From Haloplanus salinarum (GTDB lineage Archaea; Halobacteriota; Halobacteria; Halobacteriales; Haloferacaceae): a stretch of DNA of 64,000 nt. The stretch covers positions 2,734,987 through 2,798,986 of the forward strand of contig NZ_CP101823.1 of assembly GCF_024498175.1 (NCBI RefSeq). Reading direction: 5' to 3'. Positions 58,265 to 64,000 of this stretch are shown piece by piece. A program made the position numbers and the translations under genes. Numbering within the stretch: the first letter of the stretch is position 1; each line of letters starts with the position of its first letter. The notes under the pieces were generated by a model. That model was not told the DNA's origin. It saw nothing but the letters and a program-made list of their open reading frames with translations, and searched no databases.

Positions 58265-58644
58265 ATGACGGACAGTTACGACGACCTGCCGCTGGTCTAC
58301 GCCTGTTCGGGCTGTTCGAGCGCCGCACGGATGGCGAACGACCTCGCGGTGCGACTCGACCACGAGCGGCTGGCGGAGATGTCCTGTATCGCGGGCGTCG
58401 GGGGCGACGTGGAGCCGCTGGTGGCCACCGCGACGGCGGACCGGCCGACCTCGTCGTCGACGGCTGTCCGCTCGAATGCGCCCGGAAGAGCCTGGAACGA
58501 CACGACGTGACGCCGGATCGCCACGTGAACCTCGCCGAGCGAGGGGTCCCCAACGAGTATCACACCGACTACGACGGCGAGCGGGCGGCGGCGCTGTTCG
58601 ACGACCCGACCGAGACGGTGGCGGAACTGGAAGCGACCGCCTGA
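58265..58644 (+). pseudogene. DGC-domain zinc-binding protein with a frameshift
   Basis: The first frame starts MTDSYDDLPLVYACSGCSSA, continues ARMANDLAVRLDHERLAEMS and CIAGVGGDVEPLVATATADR; after a one-base deletion near 58448 coding resumes as DLVVDGCPLECARKSLERHD, then VTPDRHVNLAERGVPNEY. The CSGCSS, DGC and PLEC motifs identify the DGC family, which probably binds zinc. Both halves look well conserved, so the lesion is recent or an assembly error. Confidence 0.75.
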
Positions 58645-58650
58645 GCGGCC

Positions 58651-58884
58651 CTACTCCTTCGGGAGCCGCGCGACGAACTCGTTCTGGCCGACGCGGTCGA
58701 CCGTATACCCCTCGGCGTCGAAGGAGTCCACTTCGGCGTTCATCTGGTGGTACAGCGGCGTGGGTGCGTGGTCGTTGACCAGCGTCAGCGCCTCGCCGCT
58801 CTCCAGTTCCTCGAACGCATCGAAGATCTTCGGATGGCGTTTCGGCGGCGGAATCTCGCGGAGGTCGAGTCGTCGTTCGGTCAT
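58651..58884 (-). CDS. DUF2249 protein
   Basis: The 77-residue product has the DUF2249 signature: LDLREIPPPKRHPKIFDAFE, ELESGEALTLVNDHAPTPLY, HQMNAEVDSFDAEGYTVDRV. This is a TusA-like fold without the sulfur-carrying Cys; the family is often encoded near iron-sulfur or nitrogen-oxide metabolism genes. It converges on the frameshifted DGC gene with a 6-bp gap. Confidence 0.9.
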   Translation of the reverse strand: MTERRLDLREIPPPKRHPKIFDAFEELESGEALTLVNDHAPTPLYHQMNAEVDSFDAEGYTVDRVGQNEFVARLPKE

Positions 58885-58975
58885 CGCAGTGTAGCCGTGG
58901 GCGGGACGCCGTGTGACCCTTACCGCGAAGGCCTTCGGGTCGGGCCGGTGGCGGCCCGGGACGTCACCCGGCGGC

Positions 58976-59155
58976 TCACCCCGCCCGACCGCCCTCGACC
59001 GTCCGGCGGACGCTCCGGAGCGACTTCCCGAGGAAGTAGCCCACGAGTGCCCCGAGCAGGCCGGTTTCCGGGCTGCCGAGGGCGAGGCCGGCGACGCCAC
59101 AGAGCGCGCCGAGGGCGAGTCCCGGGCGGGCGGCGAGCGACGACGGCGGGAGCAC
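58976..59155 (-). CDS. Small glycine-zipper membrane protein
   Basis: A 59-residue frame from GTG 59155 reads MLPPSSLAARPGLALGALCG, VAGLALGSPETGLLGALVGY, FLGKSLRSVRRTVEGGRAG: two small-residue-rich hydrophobic segments and a basic tail, like a glycine-zipper protein. The start is uncertain because the frame stays open further upstream. Function unknown; support comes from composition and its place between two small membrane-protein genes. Confidence 0.5.
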   Translation of the reverse strand: MLPPSSLAARPGLALGALCGVAGLALGSPETGLLGALVGYFLGKSLRSVRRTVEGGRAG

Positions 59156-59210
59156 GACGCCACCTCCGTTCCGGAGGGCGGAGAGCGTTCGGGCGAACCG
59201 GTTCGCGTCC

Positions 59211-59345
59211 CTAGACGAGCGAGAAGATCAGGAACGGGAGGACGAAAAGCAGGACGAACAGGGCGAGGAGACCGAGGCCGTAGCTGACGGCCGTGGCGGC
59301 GCCGGCGGTCCACGCGGGGTGATCGAACCGATCGAGGGAAACCAT
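59211..59345 (-). CDS. Small single-helix membrane protein
   Basis: The 44-residue product MVSLDRFDHPAWTAGAATAV runs into one long helix (SYGLGLLALFVLLFVLPFLI) ending FSLV. ATG 59345 is 110 bp from the divergent oxidoreductase start. It is conserved-looking but of unknown function. Confidence 0.62.
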   Translation of the reverse strand: MVSLDRFDHPAWTAGAATAVSYGLGLLALFVLLFVLPFLIFSLV

Positions 59346-59459
59346 GGCGGCGATACGACCACCCGACCCATAGTAGTGACGTCGACCAAGTGGGTGCGAC
59401 GGCCCATCGTCGCCGGTTCGTAGCAACATTTATTCCGGGATTCGAGAACGTCTCTAGTC

Positions 59460-61586
59460 ATGGCCGTCCAAGGCACCGTAACCAGACCGACGTTCTGGGG
59501 CATCGGACACGTCGGCGAACTCGTCTTCTACCTGCTCTCGGCCGTCGCGATCCTGACGTTCGCGTACGGCGTCTACCGGCGAATCGAGCGATACACCACC
59601 GGGCAGGCGGACCGGATCGACCGGCTCGACGACCTGCCGCGCCGGGTCGTCGACGCGGCGCGGGTGGTCCTCTCGAACCGGACGCTCCTCGACCGCGACG
59701 TCGTCGGCGGGCTCATGCACGCGTTCATCATGTGGGGATTTCTCACACTGCTGATCGGGACGACCATCCTCGCGGTCGACATGGATATCTGGACCAAGCT
59801 GTTGGGCCAGCCCTCCTTTTTCGTCGGCGACTTCTACCTCTCGTACTCGCTGGTGATGGACGCGATGGGGCTGCTGTTCGTCGTCGGTCTCGGGGTCGCG
59901 CTCTACCGGCGGTACGCCGCCCGGAAGTGGCGGCTGTGGGGGAAACACACGGGGCTGGAGGACGACCTCTTCGTCTGGGCGCTCTTCCTCCTCGGCGTCG
60001 GCGGCTACCTGACCGAGGGGGTTCGCATCCTCGGCACCGGCTTCCCGTCGTTCGAGACGGTGAGTTTCGTCGGCTGGTTCGTCGCCGAGGTGCTGGCCGC
60101 CGCGGGGATGAGCGCGGCGACGGCCGAGGCGGTCTACCCGGCGGTCTGGTGGTCACACTCGCTGCTCGCGCTGGCGTTCGTCGCCGCCCTCCCCTACGGC
60201 AAGCCGTTCCACATGCTCTCGTCGTACGCCAACGTCGTGACCCGCGACGAGAAGGCGGGCGCGCGCCTCCCCGGGATCCCCGCCGACCTCGACGCCGACA
60301 CCGGCGCCGAGGCCGTCGAGGACTTCACCTGGAAGGAGCTGCTCGATCAGGACGCCTGCACCAAGTGTGGCCGCTGTTCGTCGGTCTGTCCGGCCGAATC
60401 CTCGGGCCGCCCGCTCGACCCGCGGGACGTGATCCTCGACCTGAAGGCGTACCGCGAGCAGGTGGAGGCGGGCGAGAGCGAGGAAGTCGACATCGTCGCC
60501 GACGGCGGGACGAGCGTCATCGCCGCCGAGACGATGGAGTCCTGCATGGCGTGTATGGCCTGTATGGACGCCTGTCCGGTCGAAATCGAACACCTCACCT
60601 CCTTTACGCGCATGAACCGCCAGCTCACGGACCAGGGCGACGTCGACTCGAACGTCCAGGACGTGTTCGACAACGTCATGCGGAAGGGCAACACCTTCGG
60701 CGAACGCCCCGAGGAGCGCGCCGACTGGACCGACGACCTCGACTTCGAGGTCGCGGACGCCCGCGAGACGGACGTCGAGTACCTCTGGTACGTCGGCGAC
60801 TACCCGAGCTACGACGAGCGGAACAAGCGGGTGGCCCGCTCGCTCGCTCGGCTCCTCGAACGCGCCGACGTCGACTACGGCATCCTCTTCGAGGACGAGA
60901 AGTACGACGGCAACGACGTCCGCCGCCTCGGCGAGGAGTTCCTCTACGTCGACCTCGCCGGCCACCACGTCGAGCAGTTCGAGGCGGTCGACCCCGAGGC
61001 CATCGTCTGTACCGACCCGCACTCGTACAACACGTTCGCAAACGAGTATCCGGAAGTCGAATACGAGGAGTTCGCGGACGACCCGCTGATGGAGTTCGAC
61101 TACGACGGCGAGTGGAACGCCGACGGCGCGGTCGACGTCCTACACTGGACCCAGGCGGTGGAGGAACTGGTCGCCGAGGGCGCCCTCGGCCTCGCGGGCG
61201 ACGAACTCGACTACACGGTCACCTACCACGACCCGTGTCACCTCGGCCGGTACAACGACGAGTACGAGGCGCCGCGGGAACTCATCCGGGCGACGGGGGC
61301 GACCCTCGCGGAGATGCCCCGGAACCGCGAGGACGCCTTCTGCTGTGGGGGCGGCGGCGGCGGCCTCTGGATGGACCACGACGAGGAGACCAAGCCGAGC
61401 GAGGAGCGGATGCGCGAGGCACTCGAAGATACGGACGCGGGCGACGCCGTCGAGAAGTTCGTCGTCGCCTGTCCGATGTGCATGACGATGTACGAGGACG
61501 GACGTAAGACCGGCGGCTACGAGGACGACATCGAAATCGTCGACGTCGCGGAACTGCTCGTCGAGGCGGTCGAAGGCGCCGACTAG
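59460..61586 (+). CDS. HdrD/GlpC-like iron-sulfur oxidoreductase with membrane domain
   Basis: The 708-residue protein fuses a NarI-like membrane domain (about residues 15-240, six helices) to two [4Fe-4S] sites (CTKCGRCSSVCPAE and CMACMACMDACPVE, about 301-370) and a C-terminal CCG-type domain with YHDPCHLGRYNDEYE and FCCGGGGGGLWM. The first CCG half looks degenerate (IVCTDPHSYNTFANEY). It should pass electrons between the quinone pool and a soluble donor, possibly the electron-transfer flavoprotein in fatty-acid oxidation as for FadF-like proteins; no etf gene is adjacent. Its end overlaps the converging gene by 4 bp. Confidence 0.9.
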   Translation: MAVQGTVTRPTFWGIGHVGELVFYLLSAVAILTFAYGVYRRIERYTTGQADRIDRLDDLPRRVVDAARVVLSNRTLLDRDVVGGLMHAFIMWGFLTLLIGTTILAVDMDIWTKLLGQPSFFVGDFYLSYSLVMDAMGLLFVVGLGVALYRRYAARKWRLWGKHTGLEDDLFVWALFLLGVGGYLTEGVRILGTGFPSFETVSFVGWFVAEVLAAAGMSAATAEAVYPAVWWSHSLLALAFVAALPYGKPFHMLSSYANVVTRDEKAGARLPGIPADLDADTGAEAVEDFTWKELLDQDACTKCGRCSSVCPAESSGRPLDPRDVILDLKAYREQVEAGESEEVDIVADGGTSVIAAETMESCMACMACMDACPVEIEHLTSFTRMNRQLTDQGDVDSNVQDVFDNVMRKGNTFGERPEERADWTDDLDFEVADARETDVEYLWYVGDYPSYDERNKRVARSLARLLERADVDYGILFEDEKYDGNDVRRLGEEFLYVDLAGHHVEQFEAVDPEAIVCTDPHSYNTFANEYPEVEYEEFADDPLMEFDYDGEWNADGAVDVLHWTQAVEELVAEGALGLAGDELDYTVTYHDPCHLGRYNDEYEAPRELIRATGATLAEMPRNREDAFCCGGGGGGLWMDHDEETKPSEERMREALEDTDAGDAVEKFVVACPMCMTMYEDGRKTGGYEDDIEIVDVAELLVEAVEGAD

Positions 61587-62152
61587 CGAGCCTCGGCGTT
61601 CCCCATCGCCCGGTCGCGCGCGTCGTCGGCCCGGACCTCGATCTCCGCGGTTCGCTCCTCGATCACCGCGACGAACGAGGGGTCCGCGATCCGATCGAGG
61701 TTGTGTCGGGCGGTGCGAAGCGACGCGTGGAGCGCCGCGTCCACCAGCAGGACGCCAGTGACGGCGTCGGCGACGGCGGTGGGGCTCCCCCGTTCCGTCA
61801 CGTCGACCGCCAGTTCGAGGACGGTCAGACACGCCTCGGCCGTCGTGATCGGGACGCCGGTGGCCCGCTTGAGGCCCGCTTCGTCCGGGCCGTCGGCCGC
61901 GGCGAACAGGCCGTCGACGACGGCCGCGTCCGCCGCGGCGAGGTCGCTGAGGTGGTCGCGCTCGGTCCGGAGGTCGTCGCGCACGTCGGCCAGCGTCCCC
62001 CCCGTCGTATCGGCGGAGTGGACACAGACCATCTCGCACAGCGCCGTGCCGAGGGCGCCGGCGACGGCGGCGCCGGTCCCGCCGGCGGGCGCCACGCGGG
62101 CGGACGCGACGTCGTCGAGGAACCGGTCGAGCGCTCGCGTGTCGAGTGTCAC
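61583..62152 (-). CDS. Cyclodeaminase/cyclohydrolase family (FchA/FTCD-like)
   Basis: The 189-residue four-helix-bundle enzyme has VASARVAPAGGTGAAVAGAL near the start, the family's folate-site glycine motif, then LCEMVCVHSA and KRATGVPITTAEACLTVLEL. Relatives are methenyltetrahydrofolate cyclohydrolase or formiminotetrahydrofolate cyclodeaminase; either serves one-carbon metabolism. Length is slightly short but complete. It diverges from the aminopeptidase gene. Confidence 0.87.
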   Translation of the reverse strand: MTLDTRALDRFLDDVASARVAPAGGTGAAVAGALGTALCEMVCVHSADTTGGTLADVRDDLRTERDHLSDLAAADAAVVDGLFAAADGPDEAGLKRATGVPITTAEACLTVLELAVDVTERGSPTAVADAVTGVLLVDAALHASLRTARHNLDRIADPSFVAVIEERTAEIEVRADDARDRAMGNAEAR

Positions 62153-62310
62153 CGTATCCGTCGGGTTCGCGTCGCCGGCACGTAAGCGGTTCGCGTGGGC
62201 GCTGTGCGAAGGCGGGCGACGTCCGTGGTTCGCGAGCGAACCGGTCGGCCGCGGCCTCTACCACGGGCGGACTCCGAAAGGCTTTGCCGCCCGCGACGGA
62301 ACGGCCGTGC

Positions 62311-63399
62311 ATGGACCCGCGCATTCGCACGCACGCAGAGATCATCGTCGACCACTCGACGCGGATCGAGGCCGGCGACGACGTGGTCGTCAGCATGCCG
62401 GCGGTCGCCGAGGACCTCGCGGTCGCGCTCCACGAGGTGCTCGGCGACCGGGGGGCGAACCCGGTGTACCTGAACAACTCCGAGCGGGCGAGCCGGGCGT
62501 ACCTCCGCGCGAGCGACGACGAGGGCTTCGAGACGCCCGCCCACCAGCTCGCGCTCTACGAGGAGACGGACGCGGCCATCATCGCTCGCGGGGGGCCGAA
62601 CGCCTCCGAGCAGAGCGACGTGACCCCCGAGACCAACGCCGCCTACCGCCGGGCGATGCGGCCCGTCCTCGACGAGCGGCTGGGGACGCGCTGGTGTCTC
62701 ACGCAGTTTCCCTCCTCCGGGCACGCCCAGCTCGCGGGCATGAGCACCGAGGCGTACGAGAACTTCGTCTGGGACGCCGTCACGCTGGACTGGGACGAAC
62801 AGCGCGAACACCAAGCGCGGATGGTCGACATCCTCGACGGCGCCGACGAGGTGCGGATCCGGAGCGGCGAGGGGACGGACGTCCGGATGTCGGTCGCGGG
62901 CAACCCCACGCTCAACGACTACGGCGAGCACAACCTCCCCGGCGGCGAGGTGTTCACCGCGCCGGTCAAGGAGTCCGTCGAGGGCGAAGTCCACTTCGAC
63001 ATGCCCCTCTACCGGAAGGGCAAGGAGATCGAAGGGGCGCGAATCCGGTTCGAGGACGGGAAGGTCGTCGGCCACAGCGCCGAGCGCAACGAGGCGGTGC
63101 TCACGGGGATTCTGAACACCGACGAGGGGGCGCGCTACCTCGGCGAACTCGGCATCGGGATGAACCGCTCCATCGACCGGTTTACCTACAACATGCTGTT
63201 CGACGAGAAGATGGGCGACACCGTCCACATGGCGGTGGGGAACGCCTACGCGGACACCGTCGGCGAGGAAAACGAACGCAACGAGAGCGCCGAACACGTC
63301 GACATGATCGTCGACATGTCCGAGGACTCGACCATCGAGGTCGACGGCGAGGTCGTCCAGCGGAACGGAACTTTCGTCTTCGAAGAGGGCTTCGAGTAG
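62311..63399 (+). CDS. M29-family aminopeptidase
   Basis: The 362-residue metallopeptidase resembles AmpS/AmpT. Motifs are DEVRIRSGEGTDVRMSVAGN, HNLPGGEVFTAPVKESVEGE (Glu ligand), LGELGIGMNRSIDRFTYNML (Glu ligand and catalytic region) and GDTVHMAVGNAYADTVG (His ligand). The usual GNxxTLNDYGEHN-like turn is present. It removes N-terminal residues from peptides in the cytosol. ATG 62311 is 8-10 bases after a weak GGCCG stretch. It is a stand-alone gene. Confidence 0.9.
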   Translation: MDPRIRTHAEIIVDHSTRIEAGDDVVVSMPAVAEDLAVALHEVLGDRGANPVYLNNSERASRAYLRASDDEGFETPAHQLALYEETDAAIIARGGPNASEQSDVTPETNAAYRRAMRPVLDERLGTRWCLTQFPSSGHAQLAGMSTEAYENFVWDAVTLDWDEQREHQARMVDILDGADEVRIRSGEGTDVRMSVAGNPTLNDYGEHNLPGGEVFTAPVKESVEGEVHFDMPLYRKGKEIEGARIRFEDGKVVGHSAERNEAVLTGILNTDEGARYLGELGIGMNRSIDRFTYNMLFDEKMGDTVHMAVGNAYADTVGEENERNESAEHVDMIVDMSEDSTIEVDGEVVQRNGTFVFEEGFE

Positions 63400-63477
63400 C
63401 GGGTCGGCCCGACGTGGCCGCGTCCGCGGACGGTCCCCCGACGTAGCTTTTTGTCGGCGACGGACGTCGCGGGTCGT

Positions 63478-64000
63478 ATGTCACGCACGGGGGAGAAAAA
63501 CCGGTGGCTCATCGCCGCCTCGGCGATGCTGATCCACCTGTCCATCGGCTCGGTGTACGCCTACAGCGTCTACCAGCGGCCGCTCCAGGAGACCCAGGGG
63601 TGGACGGTCGGTGACGTGACGCTCGGTTTCACCGTCGCCATCTTCACCCTCGGGCTGTCGACGGCGCTGTTGGGTCGGTACGTGGAGCGGTACGGCCCGC
63701 GGATCTCGGGGCTCGCCGCGGCCGTCGCCTTCGCCGGCGGGACGATGCTCGCCGGCGTCGCCGTCCGGGTCGGGAGCCACGTCGGGTTCGTGATGACCTA
63801 CGGCGTCGTCGCGGGCGTGGGACTCGGCCTGGGCTACATCAGCCCCATCTCGACGCTCGTGAAGTGGTTCCCGGACCGGCGGGGTCTGGCGACGGGCCTC
63901 GCCGTCATGGGGTTCGGCGCCGGCGCGCTGGTGACCGGGCCGCTCGCGAACCACCTGATCGAGGCGACGGACATCCCGACGACGCTGTTCGTCCTCGGGG
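63478..64000 (+). CDS. MFS transporter, OFA-like (cut by window edge)
   Basis: The 174 visible residues begin MSRTGEKNRWLIAASAMLIH and include five helices. GSVYAYSVYQRPLQETQGWT and the loop 2-3 stretch LLGRYVERYGPRISGLAAAV, then GLGLGYISPISTLVKWFPDR and RGLATGLAVMGFGAGALVTG, match the oxalate/formate antiporter branch of the major facilitator superfamily. The rest lies beyond 64000. The transported anion is unknown. Confidence 0.85.
   Translation, partial: MSRTGEKNRWLIAASAMLIHLSIGSVYAYSVYQRPLQETQGWTVGDVTLGFTVAIFTLGLSTALLGRYVERYGPRISGLAAAVAFAGGTMLAGVAVRVGSHVGFVMTYGVVAGVGLGLGYISPISTLVKWFPDRRGLATGLAVMGFGAGALVTGPLANHLIEATDIPTTLFVLG

Overview
The window is chromosomal DNA of an extremely halophilic archaeon (class Halobacteria). 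The evidence is very high GC with G/C-ending codons, acidic proteins rich in Asp and Glu, a chloride-pumping halorhodopsin, a histone doublet, archaeal primase large subunit, Hjc, SRP54 and CCA-adding enzyme, tRNA introns, and several proteins known only from haloarchaea. Gene content around 20.7-32.5 kb (azf, RPA, histone, deacetylase) recalls a cluster I remember from Haloferax, but I cannot name the genus.

Layout. 1-9.1 kb: two membrane histidine kinases, S-adenosylhomocysteine hydrolase, Hjc resolvase, a SWIM zinc protein, primase large subunit, a decayed cytochrome-oxidase remnant, and halorhodopsin. 9.2-10.6 kb: a recombination-scarred stretch with a RelBE-like toxin-antitoxin module, a partial tandem copy of it, repeated copies of a tRNA 3' end, and an intron-containing tRNA-Arg(TCT). 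10.7-25 kb: housekeeping genes (nucleotide-kinase-like protein, a half-size MgtE pair, SRP54, ABC exporter, ArfB-like amidohydrolase, MptD, NAD-dependent glucose-6-phosphate dehydrogenase), lipoproteins, tRNA-Val and tRNA-Arg(GCG). 25.2-34.6 kb: RPA-like ssDNA-binding protein, a large secreted vWA protein, a histone directly coupled to a deacetylase, CCA enzyme, tRNA-Asn, GtrA and a sulfatase.

34.8-46.8 kb is the accessory core. An intron-containing elongator tRNA-Met is followed by AT-richer DNA bounded by further copies of its 3' end at 40923, 41036 and 46764. The first element (about 6.1 kb) carries an HUH rolling-circle initiator with a stem-loop array in front of it, a sulfatase-like hydrolase, a winged-helix regulator, a zinc-ribbon protein and a tyrosine integrase in the SNJ2 style. 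The second (about 5.7 kb) is more eroded and holds a CBS-HEPN-like protein, small orphans, an ADP-ribosylglycohydrolase fragment and a DUF234-type ATPase/nuclease. Next comes a gene graveyard (46.8-48.5 kb) with a truncated Ser/Thr kinase and an isochorismatase-like pseudogene split by a short palindromic mobile element.

48.5-64 kb returns to core genome: a lone Cas4-like protein with eroded active-site motifs, a Sua5/redoxin/glutaredoxin operon, a CBS-domain CNNM/HlyC protein, a PiT phosphate transporter, a 21-bp tandem repeat, a phosphodiesterase, a CDF transporter, threonine aldolase, a cupin, two frameshifted genes near a perfect DtxR-like palindrome, an HdrD-like iron-sulfur oxidoreductase, cyclodeaminase, an M29 aminopeptidase, and a cut-off MFS transporter.

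Two repeated structural themes stand out. Four tRNA loci carry extra copies of their own 3' ends arranged as inverted T-arm hairpins, which look like integration scars. Three convergent intergenic gaps carry the same nested palindrome, placed so that it supplies the stop codon of the leftward gene.
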